The position numbers and the translations under genes are program-made. Below the pieces are notes generated by a model. That model ran no database searches, had not been told where the DNA came from, and saw only the letters and a program-made list of their open reading frames with translations. A DNA stretch of 33,559 nucleotides from contig JAUCBJ010008454.1 of NCBI GenBank assembly GCA_032718475.1, positions 1-33,559 on the forward strand, read 5' to 3'. The stretch is from Nemertoderma westbladi (taxonomy: Eukaryota; Xenacoelomorpha; Nemertodermatida; Nemertodermatidae). Below are positions 7,764 through 21,359 of the stretch, one piece after another. The first letter of the stretch is position 1. Each line of letters opens with the position of its first letter.

Positions 7764-9147
7764 GTGGATAGCTTGATACGCGGTGAAGCCGATCCAACCA
7801 TTACGGAGGACGATGGTCGTTATATCGAACCGCCGATGTCCCAAGAGCAACTTACGCGTGAATTGGACTATCGAAAATTCACCGCTCGCGATACGCATCG
7901 TAATGGTACGTATATGGACTTCCTAACTACCGGCCATCCTATCGATTTACATGATACGGACGATGTAGACACCGAAAGGGAAATGGTTCTATTTAAATAT
8001 CATACCCAGCGGAGTCGTAACGATAAACCTAAAATAGATCACGAAAATTATATTCGTAACAGACTGGGAAGACGAACCAATATGCCTAGAATCTGAGGAG
8101 ATTCAGCCTATCGCGCCCGGAACAGCGACAACGATTACATCCTAGAATGGTATCAAGGTCCACAGTGTCTCACTGCGTACGATTATCGCCATGCCAACTA
8201 TGTTTCTCGGCAACGTTGTCGGTTATGCGCATCGAGAGACCATGTTACGCCCATGGACACAAACGTCCGCTGTTCCTATTTCCACGAACAACCGGCGAGG
8301 GAAATTTATTGCGCGTATTGCAGACTCAATAACTTGCACATTTTTGCGGTTTGCCCTCAATTTATGACTCAATGGCACCATTGTCAACTAAAGGGACGCG
8401 CCAGTTTCGATTGCCCTTTTTAATCACGATTTGGAAAGCTTAGATGAAATGATCACACTACGTTACATCAGAGCTTGGGAAGCGAACGCTGATTTACATT
8501 GTGATTCGCGCCATCGTTATTATCCTGGACGCGCTTACGAAGGAGTTTATGCGTTCCATCCTTATCTATTCGCTTCTGTCGAACAGAAATCACACATATC
8601 GAGTTACGAACTACTGAAGCGCGTCGGAGAATGTATTTCAACCAAGTTCGTACGTAAATTTCTCAGGAGTGTTAATCCTAGCGACCTTCATTCCTATAAC
8701 TTAATCAATTACATCCGTCAGGATCCGGACTATGGAGACTTATTTGTTAACTCACACCCCGAGTTACAGGAAGTATATCGACGGCCTTACGAATACCGAG
8801 CCCGCGAACGCGAGTTGGAAAGAACCATTAAACCCCGGAGGTTTCTAACTGCCTATGGTCCACCCACGGCTCTCGTTCAGACCACTCGTAAAGGACCCGT
8901 AAGAGCGGCTGTCTTAAAACGAGCTCTCAAAGCCGTTAGACCCCTCTCCCCCAATGTTGATGTCAATCAACCAGGTACTTCGACTGGCGGATACACCGAC
9001 CATAATCCTACACCCTCTGATGCAATCATATTGCACCCTTCACCCAGGAGTTATAGCCCTCCTTGTAAAGTGGCTCGCCCCAAAGAGAAAAAGACTCTGG
9101 CTAGCTTTAAAAAACTGCGTAAACGCCGTCCGCGCAAGAAAGACTAA
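7764..9147 (+). pseudogene. Unrecognised CpG-rich gene with a Cys/His-rich centre and basic tail, broken twice
   Basis: Three consecutive stretches read as one protein of about 460 codons. The first (7764-8093) ends at TGA 8094-8096. The same frame reopens directly and runs to TAA 8421-8423. The third stretch (open from 8392 to 9147) is in the +1 frame, and a five-T run at 8417-8421 is the natural place for a one-base change. The first in-frame ATG is at 7836; 7764 is GTG, so the start is unknown or lies in an upstream exon. The middle stretch is rich in Cys and His (CRLCAS, YCAYCRLNN, QWHHC), suggesting zinc binding. The C-terminal 100 residues are very basic (KKLRKRRPRKKD), as in a nucleic-acid-binding or packaging protein. 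I do not recognise the family. High CpG and near-50% G+C set it apart from its neighbours, so transfer or a different element is likely. Confidence 0.6.
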
Positions 9148-10480
9148 CTGTTTAGAGTATTTACGTATATTAGAAACTGTGATTTTGTATATTTTATAGA
9201 CTCAAATCCCATTTTCTGGGAGCGGTGTAAAAGCTTCTGTGGGATATAACTGGCCCCTTTGCTTCGCAATCCAGTTTCCCCCCAGGCGCTGGAATACTCT
9301 AAAAGGTTCTCTAACTGTATATATATTCCCCTCGCCCGCAAGGTACTGTTACAGGTGTTTTAACGGACATAAAAGTCATTCGTCTATATACCTGCTTTGG
9401 CGGACATGGTAAGGCAAAAAACCCGCAATGCACCAAATACCTTTACACGGCTTGGCCTTGATGATTCAGATTGCGACATCTAGCAGCTGGTTGCTGGCAT
9501 GGAAACAGCCATTGGACGCACGGTTCTTTGTTTGGTTTGAGCCAATCAGAGCGATTTTTTCTGTCGACGTGTAGATATTCGGCCGATGATACTAGGAGTG
9601 TTCAGTCTTACTGTTTTTTGTGATACTGTTGTGTTGTTGCTCTCTAGGCCAGGAACACCGGCTCTAGAGTCAATTCGTTTCAGACTTTAGAAGAAACATT
9701 AGTAGGCTTAAGATTATAGAGCGTATAACTGTTATCTTGTCACATCTTGTCATATCATATCTTAACATACCGTCTTAATGCTGTTTACTGTTGTGTTTTG
9801 GTTGAATATTATTTGGAGAACATATAAAAAGAACCCAAATTTCCCAATTTTCTTGATACACTACAGGTTAGAGAGACGGGTTATATATAGCGATTGCGAC
9901 TTATATTATTGTGGTTTGTAGTGAATTTAATGCTATTTGATAAGCCCTACATGAGTCAGTTGCTGTTCGCTTTATATATGATAAAATTCATTGACGGTCG
10001 GCAAATTAGTGAGCAGTATTGTGTGTTACCGGTAGTGTGCATGATTGTGACTGATAACTAAGCATTTCCTAAAGAATGCGCCTCATACGTGAATCATAAG
10101 CCTTACCGACTTACCGTTGTGATTAGTATAAGTCATATCTCTGTTTACCTAGATAGAGCGCCACGTCCTAAAGGAACTGTTAATATTTCCCGAAAGTGAA
10201 TAATATTAGTCAGAAATTATTTATTAACGATCAATCGAATAATACAATACAGTAAGCTTACACTGCAATAATAATCTAAGCCCTCAGAATCCAGTCTCCC
10301 GGGTATATCCAGCGGGTGAATGGACGCGCACTAGGCTGGCTTCTGCTAATGTTGTGTTTATTGGTATTAAATATTTGTCATCTTCTAAAGTCTATTTATA
10401 AACCAAAAGACATATAAATTTTGGCAGGTTAAACTGCTAAAGGTCTTCAAAAGCGCCTACAGCTAAGTATACTTAGCTGT
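9148..10480. other. Non-coding region with a perfect 22-base palindrome near its end
   Basis: No coding frame is supportable. A CCAAT sequence (agccaatcagagcg) lies at about 9541-9553. Positions 10459-10480 form a perfect 22-base palindrome whose half is ACAGCTAAGTA. The rest is featureless AT-rich DNA. Confidence 0.5.
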
Positions 10481-10860
10481 GCCTACGTCTTTCCAGTCAG
10501 CAGCCCCTTTAGCTTCGTCACCCTTTTAGCCAGTCTAGCTTCCTTGCGGTTTACTGCTTTTCCACTTAATGACGAAGGGTTTGTTCTTAATAAAGTTACT
10601 GTGTAAAAGTATTGTGACACCCTCGCATTACGTTACCACCTCCCACCCAATATCTCGTTTCCCATCACACTATGTCTGTTGTACATCAGACTTTAAACCG
10701 GATCATGCTATGACTTGTAAGAAGGGTGGCTTTATCGCTTTAAGACATAACGAAGTGCGCCATTTACTTGCTGGCCAGGTGTGTCATGATGATGTTGGAG
10801 TTTAGCCGAGATTACAGCCTCTTTCTAGTACAGTAGTATCCGTGAGGCCTACCTTTACAT
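10480..10860 (+). pseudogene. Relict mobile-element protein with GGFxxxRHNExR signature
   Basis: Two frames together give the conserved order of a protein tail often found with retroelement-type open frames in cnidarian and mollusc genomes. First comes FPLNDEGFVLNKV and a short LALRYHLPP stretch, in one frame with a stop after the former. Then, in another frame, come HAMTCKKGGFIALRHNEVR and VCHDD, followed past a TAG by PRLQPL. The Cys/His spacing before RHNE suggests a zinc-binding fold. At least one frameshift and two stops are present, so it is dead. The family recognition is from memory of recurrent sequence patterns, not a search. Confidence 0.55.
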
Positions 10861-12284
10861 TGTATAGCGTGCTCATTCAAAGACATTGTACAATGTACAT
10901 GTCGACCTCGACATGGTCGTCCTTCCTAATGTGTATATCGTACAAAGAAACTTCCAATACCAGCACTTTATATGTCCTATGAGAACGATAAACGTACTAT
11001 AACGATAACAAAATGACAATGTACTCAATGTTGAAACAGCTACCTTCACTCCCCTTGTCTACACTTTGAGTGTTACTGCGAGTTCAAAATGCCGTGGCTT
11101 TGTAAAGCAGTTGTCTGATCCTCTTGTAAGGATACAGTAGCTCAACATATCCCGATGTGGCCCAATGTGAGCCAATGGCTCAGCTATCACTCAGTCTGGT
11201 GAGGTTAGCAATAATGCGCCTCTAGTGTCATATATTTCTGGCAACCTCTAGTCTCGACAGACGACCACTGCGTGCCTCCTAGGGGTCTTGGGACGTTAGT
11301 GCTCTCGAGACAGTAGTGCCCGCGGCCACTAATGTCTGAGTATCTTTAGTGCCCGCGGTCACTTAGCCGCATTGTCGCGGGCACTATTGTCCCATAGGAC
11401 GTAAGTGCCCGCGAGACGTTAGCGAGACGCATCGCCATCTAGCGATTTACCGGTAGTATAATGTAATACAACAGAGCCAGGAAGACAATTCCCGCTTCTT
11501 TAGTTCCTGCTGATTCAAACGACTCGTTACTACTATCTTCAAACTTCAAAGGTACAAATTTACATTTCCCGTACCCCGTTTTTAGTTCCCGCACCCCGTT
11601 TTTAGTTCCCGCACCCCGTTTTTAGTTCCCACACCGCGTTAAATTTAACCCTTTTTTCTTTCAACTTGAATCATTTCTAAATAAAAAAATGTATTACCCT
11701 CAGCTAGACATGGTAGCCTTTATATTATTTTGTTTTGCGGTAAAGTCGTCAAGGAATGAGGATTAAGCAAAGGCGTTTGATTGTTTATGCATAACCGACT
11801 TTTGACTGAGTTTGTTTACTTTGCTGCGGTGTCAACGTGTAATATATAAACAAGGTGCAGTACTACAACTAATAATATATGTATAGTAATATATGTAACT
11901 AATTAAATATAATGAATGAATGATTTCAAGAATAATACTCAGTCGTTTGTCTGACATTTTGTCGACGAATTAAAAGTAAAGTAATGGGGTATAAAGTAAG
12001 AAGAAAAACTGATTGCCTTTATACCGCTGTGCTATCGCTGGAGAACATTATTATATTTAAGTTTACGAGGAAAATTTAAAACTTTTTTGGGAGCGAACGA
12101 ATGCGTTGTATTGGATGTATAATGGATGTGATTGTGATTGCAAACCCCGCTATATGATAGGGTCATGGAGAGGTGACAATCCTGGTCTGGTCATCCAACA
12201 AACGAGCTCGTCTGGCTTTACACATTTTACCAATACATGCTACAGTGAACTACAACAGTATGTACTGTAAATTCAAAATACAAT
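10861..12284. repeat. Non-coding; inverted agtgcccgcg motifs and a 20-base tandem repeat
   Basis: Around 11285-11415 the motif AGTGCCCGCG and its complement recur several times. One pair (11376-11385 and 11404-11413) forms a perfect 10-base stem. The motif core gggcact is shared with the 51-base array at 12285. Positions 11566-11640 hold 3.7 copies of the 20-base unit ttcccgcaccccgtttttag. No gene is seen in the remainder. Confidence 0.7.
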
Positions 12285-12675
12285 GCGGGCACTAATGTCT
12301 CACTACTTGCAGACGAGATCATCAGGCACTAATGACTCGAGGGCACTAACGTCTCACTTGTAGACAAGGTCATCAGGCACTAATGACTCGAGGGCACTAA
12401 CGTCTCACTTGCGACAAGGTCCTCGGGCACTAATGACTCACGGGCACTAACGTCCCACTTGCAGACAAGATCCTCGGGCACTAATGACTCGAGGGCACCA
12501 ACGTCTCACTTGCAGACAAGATCCTCGGGCACTAATGACTCGTGGGCACTAACGTCTCACTTGCAGACAAGATCCTCGGGCACTAATGACTCGTGGGCAC
12601 TAACGTCTCACTTGCAGACAAGATCCTCGGGCACTAATGACTCGTGGGCACTAACGTCTCACTTGTAGGCAAGGT
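12285..12675 (+). repeat. 51-base minisatellite, about 7.5 copies
   Basis: Each unit holds two half-units starting gggcactaa, one continuing tgactcg and one continuing cgtctcacttgcagacaag. The left copies are slightly diverged and the right ones almost identical. Because 51 is a multiple of three, a 17-residue repeat appears as an open frame (12459-12668). It has no other sign of being a gene. Confidence 0.9.
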
Positions 12676-14738
<2,063 letters not shown>

Positions 14739-16643
14739 ATGTTCACCAAAAATTCAATCCATATAGTTGCGATACTAACAATGTTCTTATCTCATTACGC
14801 TGATTGCGCATCTGTTATGCTTCCAGAATTAGAATCCATGGTTACCATTGATGATGACGTTGTACAACTTCCGCCATTGGCGTCACTTAACGTCAGTGGA
14901 GATTTATTATTGCCAATAGATTCTTATGTATTAATACGTTGCCAGGTGATGGGAAACCCTCAACCAATAATAAGTTGGCCTGGTGTTCCAGATAATCTAT
15001 TATTGGTTGAATCAATTGGCATTGGTAAAGAGGTTCTGAATGTTAGCCAATCAGGAAGTTACCGTTGTTCCGCTGGGAATACTGAGGGTTTAGCCTTTAG
15101 CCAATGGGTGACAGTCACAGTAATAGACTGGTCTTCGTATAGCAACAATTCCGAGACAATACCTATAGAAGCGGACTTAAATGAAGCAATCTCGTTACCA
15201 TGCCAACAACACTTTCATACTTTTTCAGATATAATTCATGAAAAATTTACATTTTATTGGACAAAAGATGAGTTGAAAGTCGAGGAAAGCAATAGTGTTG
15301 TGATTGAAAGAAGTGGGGTTCTACATTTATTGAATGTTTTGGCAAGCGACGAAACTATATGGACTTGTAGAGTTTCATACCTACGTAATATCTCGTGGTG
15401 GCAGCTATCTTCTTTCAACCTAACCGTTAATAGGCCTACACAAGTTTTTCAAATAAATTTTATGATTTTTAATTTTATTACATCGCCAAGAATCTACGTG
15501 TTCTTACATGTTGGGGAAAACACCGAACTATACTGCATAACAAATGGTTTCTATGGTGACAATGAACCAAAAGTACAATGGAAATTTACGAAATATCCCT
15601 ATGGAATGTACCAGCTGATTGAACCTCAGCCCTCAAATCAATACAAATTTATTATTAGAAACGCAACTGCGTCAGACTTCGGAATGTACGAATGCACCGC
15701 TACAAACGGTGGCTCCGTATTATCAAGGATATTTACGGTGCAAAGTTTTTGTAGAGAACAGAGTTACTATTTGACTAGCAACCGCTACGACAACAAACTT
15801 ACAAAATCATATGGTAACACGATAATAGCTCCCGGAGAAAAATTTAAGTTTACTTGTGGTAAAACATGTGGTAAAGCTATATCTAGAATACATTTTAATG
15901 GTAATCGCACATTCCCTGAAGTAGTTGAAAATTTAGTCAATAGTTCAACAGAAGTTGAAGGTTTGATATCAACAAACAACAGTACAGGCGTCTACAGGTG
16001 TCTAGTGGAGCACTACGGAAAACAAATACATTATACCGAAACATACCTCAAGGTGGCGCTTATTTCCCCAAAAATAATAGTCCCTCCAACCGATCCTGAG
16101 AACATTACTATGGCAACTAATGGATCTAAATTCAATTTTACTTGTTACATACTGGCATCCCCCAAAGCCAATTTGTACTGGGTAGTCAAGACAACTGCGT
16201 ACAACATTGGTGTTGTTATTAGACCATTTCAAGAGTTCGGAAAGACGGTGTTTGCTACTGAAAGCGCTGGCGGGTATATCACAACATTATTCATTAATAA
16301 TATGCAACCTTCACTTGAAGGCACATATACTTGTGTTGGTAAATATGGTGGTGTGTCAACAAATAGGACATTTAACGTTGTTATAAACCCGCCATTAACC
16401 TCAGATAATCATATTTTTATTTATTACAAGTTAATCTTTATAATTCCATTGTGTCTCTTAGTGACGCTAGGGTGCGTACTATGTCGAAGGAAGCGCGGAT
16501 TCGTTGAACCGCCGGTAGATGTCGTTGTAAAGGAATCTGTTTCGATGTGGGACCTCGATTCAATCTACGGGGAGGGTTTCAACGAAGACGGAAGTTTTAT
16601 CGGGATCTACGCTGATTTTAAACCGGAAACATCGGAATTATAG
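14739..16643 (+). CDS. Type I membrane protein with five Ig-like domains, intronless
   Basis: The protein has 634 residues. A signal peptide covers about 1-24 (hydrophobic core, cleavage likely after YADCA). Five Ig-like domains follow, with Cys pairs C68-C110, C155-C210, C266-C319, C373-C421 and C469-C532. Most keep the W in the middle and the Y-x-C (GxYxC) signature before the second Cys. N-glycosylation sequons are frequent. A transmembrane helix lies at about 559-582, followed by a CRRKRG stop-transfer and a 50-residue tail with Tyr-based motifs (SIYGEGF, GIYADF) that could serve sorting or signalling. It is likely a cell-surface adhesion or recognition receptor; ligand and family name are not evident. 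The single uninterrupted exon is unusual for a multi-Ig animal protein. A hydrophobic stretch at about 236-256, between domains 2 and 3, does not fit an Ig strand and may mark an unrecognised intron or insertion. Confidence 0.85.
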   Translation: MFTKNSIHIVAILTMFLSHYADCASVMLPELESMVTIDDDVVQLPPLASLNVSGDLLLPIDSYVLIRCQVMGNPQPIISWPGVPDNLLLVESIGIGKEVLNVSQSGSYRCSAGNTEGLAFSQWVTVTVIDWSSYSNNSETIPIEADLNEAISLPCQQHFHTFSDIIHEKFTFYWTKDELKVEESNSVVIERSGVLHLLNVLASDETIWTCRVSYLRNISWWQLSSFNLTVNRPTQVFQINFMIFNFITSPRIYVFLHVGENTELYCITNGFYGDNEPKVQWKFTKYPYGMYQLIEPQPSNQYKFIIRNATASDFGMYECTATNGGSVLSRIFTVQSFCREQSYYLTSNRYDNKLTKSYGNTIIAPGEKFKFTCGKTCGKAISRIHFNGNRTFPEVVENLVNSSTEVEGLISTNNSTGVYRCLVEHYGKQIHYTETYLKVALISPKIIVPPTDPENITMATNGSKFNFTCYILASPKANLYWVVKTTAYNIGVVIRPFQEFGKTVFATESAGGYITTLFINNMQPSLEGTYTCVGKYGGVSTNRTFNVVINPPLTSDNHIFIYYKLIFIIPLCLLVTLGCVLCRRKRGFVEPPVDVVVKESVSMWDLDSIYGEGFNEDGSFIGIYADFKPETSEL

Positions 16644-18689
16644 AGGAATATTAAATTGAATTTATTAAACATATATATATGTTGCCTAATTTATTTAATT
16701 GTATATTATTTATATGACTTTTCACACCTTTTAATTATATATTTTCACATCTAAACGCTTTCTGCTATTTATATTTCTGCTATCTACTATTTATATAGTA
16801 CAATTCATGTCTCCTTTAATGGGGTTTTAGTGGGGTTTTCTCGGCATTGAAACCTTATATGTAGACAAACCGTTTAGTTCTGTATAATAGTTCTGGCTGA
16901 AACACACTAGAAATAAGTCGTCAGTCAGACTTCTTTCTACATAATCCATGTACTCTAACACAGCCGAACAAAACTATTACGGTTAACATTACAGCGCTGT
17001 CAAAATGGGATAAAAATGCGACACAAAACCACTGGGGTTTAGACTGCAGACGCAGACTTGTTGACTTCTACTGACTACACCACCACCACCGTATTGTAAT
17101 ACTCTAGAACACTGTATGTACCTTACTTTGGTATTGCGTACTTGATTATATAAGATTATTTTCACAATACAGAATCATTCAGACGAAGAATGGATCTCTC
17201 GAAAAAAAAACATGACCGAAATGAGATCGCCACTCTCCCCGATGTATCAATTTGTCGAGACGAACCAATATGGTCGGTCTTCAATTATGTCACTCAAATT
17301 GTTTTATTCATTAAGTAATAAATATATTTGTTTATAAAGCTTTCGAGTACTGTATAAGGCCGTGTTCAATTTATTAATGTTTTTGTAAGACTCCTCCTCT
17401 AAACCATCTGCTACACATTCCAGTACCGTGTACCGCACCAAGCAGTACTGCGGCCTATATAATAAGTAAGCATCACGGTTCTAAGCCACATTTTTAATCG
17501 AAGTTGGGTGGGAGCTTAGTTCCTACCATTTCCGTTAGCCAATCAGAATGCTGATAGATGTTTCTCAACCTATCATAGTTTCATATAAAAATACATACCA
17601 TGGAAGTTGGATGAGATTGTGTAACTTTTTGTATTGATTGTGTTTTGTAAAGACCCATTAGTTGGTAGTTGTTTTAATTATTATTAACACACTTTTTCAA
17701 ATAATTAATATTTTATTTCTTTATTTACTCCATAGATTCATTTCAAATGTAAATTGTCAAATATTTTAATTAGCTTTTCTCAGGAATTCTTATTTCACAC
17801 TAATATTGGACATATTGTTTTATTGTTTGAATGTTTTATTGCTAAAAAAGCGATATGAACAAAATTCACGACACCCTTTTGGATATGTTTCGTAACTTGA
17901 TCAGGTTGTGGAGATTCAAATATAATTGTGGAGTTGTGCATTGCTGCATTGTGGTGTTTGAATGCCATTCTATAATTATTAATGCAATAATTACCTTTAA
18001 AAATCTCAGAAAAATATAATCTTTGTTTATAATATGACGCCAATTAACTATCTGTAATGTTTTTCCATAGTTATGACTTTGTTAGTAGGTCGATGTGTTG
18101 TGGTGAGACGTGGGAATATGGCTAAATTATTATATTTAGTAACTAATCTATTCAAATACTGTTTGCCAAGATCTGTGTATTATTATTTTGTACTTTATTT
18201 TATTACTATTATTATTATTATATAATAACATGTTAAAACAATAACATACTATTACATGTTCCAAAACAAATTACAATGTGCCAGGCTTCCCACCATACAG
18301 TATACGGTACACGAAATTTTATTTTGTGGTACATCAATGCTTGTATAAGTGTTTCGTTATTGTACTACTTTGTGAGCTTCAGTTACAGATTGGTCGCGGG
18401 TTTGTAGTGTTATTATAAATAAGAAGTGTTTGAGTTTTTAGTATTCGTTTTGTGTTTACAACAATGCAATGACAATGCAATGCCCCGTCTTCTTCCCCCT
18501 ATGTTTATTTACTTAAATAATTTTATGCTTGCGTACACTGGTCAGTATAAGTGCAGTGATATTTTACCGCGTAGCTATTTTCGGTTGTATTTCCGATCAG
18601 TAGCTACTGTCTATGCTAATTTTTTGCTTATTTCATTTTAAAAATTTAAAAAGTAAATATAAAGTAGCTTTTAAACAAAAAGTGGAGAA
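16644..18689. other. Non-coding interval
   Basis: Weak polyadenylation-like ATTAAA strings occur soon after the Ig gene stop (16650-16655, 16664-16669). A CCAAT sequence (agccaatcagaatg) lies at about 17538-17551. Short open frames here have no recognisable content. I see nothing else. Confidence 0.5.
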
Positions 18690-20776
18690 ACAGCATGATC
18701 AACTGCGAGGCATACAGCTCGTTCAACCTAATTGGTTCGGACCACAGAATTGTGACTGCAGAGATCAGACTCAGTTTGAGAGCCAGCAATCCCAACACAA
18801 GCAAGCAAATCAACTATGACTGGGAGAAACTCAGTAACAATGCTGTAAAGGATGCTTACACAGTACAAGTTCAAAACCGCTTTGAAGCACTTCAGTCAAT
18901 GGATGAAGACCAGTCCACCGATTCAATATACCAGAATATAATAACAGCCCACAAGGAATCAGCTTAGAGGCATATCCCCCAGAAACCCAAACGAAAACAG
19001 TATGTGCCATGGCAAAACTCTGAGGTTACATGTAAGAGTGAGAAGATCTTAAGATAGCCTACAAAGTAAAAACCGAATAACCAACAACCGAAAACATTAA
19101 CAAGGTTGAGAAAGCTAAGGATGATCTTAAATTGGCCTACAACATCAGCTAGGAAAAGTACATACAAGATAAAATTGAAGCAATTTCAACTGCTCACATA
19201 CAGCAACAGTCAAGACTTACCTGGCAAACTGTGAATGAGGTATCTGGTCGGAAAAGTTGTGCAAAGGGGCGCCTCAAAGCCGATGGTCCCGAAGAACGTG
19301 TGAGGAAGTGGAAACATCACTTCAGCAACTTGCTTGGGCAGCCACCAAACATCGAGGTCAGCCCTACAAGCCATATGACAAGACACTACCTATAGAGACA
19401 GGGGACTTCACATTCACACCTGCCGAACTCCAAAAAAGCATTAAAAGCATGTCCAATAATAAAGCGAGTGGATTAGATGAAATTCCAGCAGAGGTATTGG
19501 AAAACATGAGTGCTAAACAGACCATTATTGAATGTTTGCAACCTGATGTTAAAAGGAGAAAAGCCTCCACCAATTTGGACTAAAGGTCAACTAAAGCGTC
19601 TCCCCAAGAAAGGAGACCTCGGTATACCAACAAACTATCGTGGGATCTGTCTGCTTGTGGTAGCTGCCAAAATATACAATAAAATGATTCTATATAGGAT
19701 TAGGCCTCACATAGAGAAACTACTGCGTAAGAGCCAAAACGGATTTCGACCAAGTAGATCAACAATAGCTCAGATACTTGGCTACGGAGACTGATTGAAG
19801 GAATTAAGTCAAAGAATCTCCACGCAGTCATGACTTTTGTGGACTTCAAGAAGGCATTCGACTCCATCCATAGAGGTAAAATACTTGAAATCCTAAGAGC
19901 TTATGGAATACCAGAAGTAATCGTTTCTGGCATTGGATTGTTATATTGTGACACAGAAGACAGATACAGATGGTGAAACTGAGTTTTTCTGAATCCTGGC
20001 TGGCGTACTGCAAGGTGACACATTAGCACCATTACTATTATTACGCAATGAGGACGGCCACAAAGGGTGAAGATCTGGGATTCACACTTCAAGAACGCAG
20101 AAGTAGTAGATATCCGGCAACTACAGTCACAGACACCTTTGCAGACTTTGCGGATGACATCGCCCTGCTCTCTAATACTCTAGCAGATGCACAGCTTCTA
20201 CTACATAAAGTGGAGAGGGCTGCTAAGGAGGTTGGATTGCATATAAATGCTACCAATGCCGAATTCATGACCTTTAATGTTGATGGAAACTTGACAACCA
20301 TTGATAATAATCAACTAAGGAAGGTTGAAGACTAAGTTCTTTCGAGCCACAGTGGAAAGTGTATTTTTATACGGGGGTGAGACCTGGACACCGACTAAAT
20401 CACTTGAACAACGAATTGATGGTTGCTACACAAGACTACTAAGGGCAGCCCTAAACATCAGCTGGAGACAACACATGACAAACGCCGAGCTTTATGGTAC
20501 AATACCACCTGTATCAACCACCGTCCGTGAACGCAGATTAAGATTCAGTGGGCACTACTGGCGAAATAAAGACGAGGTCATACCAGATCTACTTTTCTGG
20601 CAACCAACTCATGGAAAGCGTAGTCGTGGACGACCGGCCATACCATATATAGATCAACTTGAAAGGGATGCTGAACTTGGGAGAAACGAAATTGCGACAA
20701 CTATGGAGAATCGGAAAGCCTGGAAGGATCTCATTTCCACTGTCCGAGTTCGCTCGACTTAGTAGTAGTAGTAGTT
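18690..20776 (+). mobile_element. Decayed LINE (non-LTR retrotransposon), 5'-truncated, with a (TAG)n tail
   Basis: It starts within the AP-endonuclease-type domain (GSDHRIVTAEIRLSLRA, containing the catalytic SDH motif). The reverse transcriptase follows in pieces: NNKASGLDEIPAEVLE at about 19460-19505, NYRGICLL and SQNGFRPSRST at about 19630-19765, FVDFKKAFDS (catalytic Asp) at about 19833-19862, and FADFADDIALLS (the FADD box) at about 20141-20175. The C-terminal part at 20325-20762 has FLYGGETWT, RRLRFSGH and GKRSRGRPA. The pieces fall in several frames with stops. About 50 codons are missing near 20330, where the sequence jumps from LRKVED to KTKFFRATVE. The 3' end is a short TAG repeat, typical of RTE-like elements, just after the stop. 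It is dead, and I found no target-site duplication. Confidence 0.88.
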
Positions 20777-21359
20777 CGTGTCCAAAATCATAGATATCTT
20801 ATTCCAGCTTACAGTACGACCACCCAGTCCAGTAGCCTTTCACCTACAAACCACCCCCCCCCCCCTCCCCCCCCATCTATCTAATTAAAATTGTATAGTG
20901 AAATAATTTTGGCCTATACCTTAATAAATACTATTTAGTTAACTAAGAGCATCACAGTGGGGTTTAACAAATATTGCCAAGAATGTATTTCCAACTAACA
21001 GTTAATTATTGTCAATCACAGTATGGAGTTCATTGGCTCATAGAAGAGTAAATTGCTTCGGTTAATCAATTATCTCAATGGGGTATGGAGTGGAATCCAT
21101 TTTTGTTTCACGATATGGCGATTTATAAAGTAATTAGTTTCCAACTGATATTCTACTCAATTTTAGTGTTGTGAACTTCTTTGATAGCAAAATCAGCATA
21201 AAATCGTATGAGAGTAAATGTGTTTCTGAGTTTCCTGTTATCGGAATTGTTAGAGCGTCAGACTTCCAATCTGGAGGTCACCAGTTCGATCCCACATAAA
21301 AGTTAAACGCGAGATAGAGACAACTTTATATTTTAATCTGAAACTGGCCTAGTTTCTCC
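20777..21359. other. Non-coding, with a C-rich run and a tRNA-Gly-like relic
   Basis: Positions 20854-20874 are C residues with a single T. The stretch 21247-21282 resembles a tRNA: GTTAGAGCG, then an anticodon arm TCAGA-CTTCCAA-TCTGG with anticodon TCC (Gly), then a B box AGTTCGATCCC. The T stem does not pair and no acceptor stem is evident, so it is a pseudo-tRNA or SINE head, immediately left of a LINE fragment. Confidence 0.4.

Noticed and set aside
21238-21295. Functional tRNA-Gly(TCC)
   Set aside because: The anticodon arm is good, but the T stem does not pair and no acceptor stem was found.
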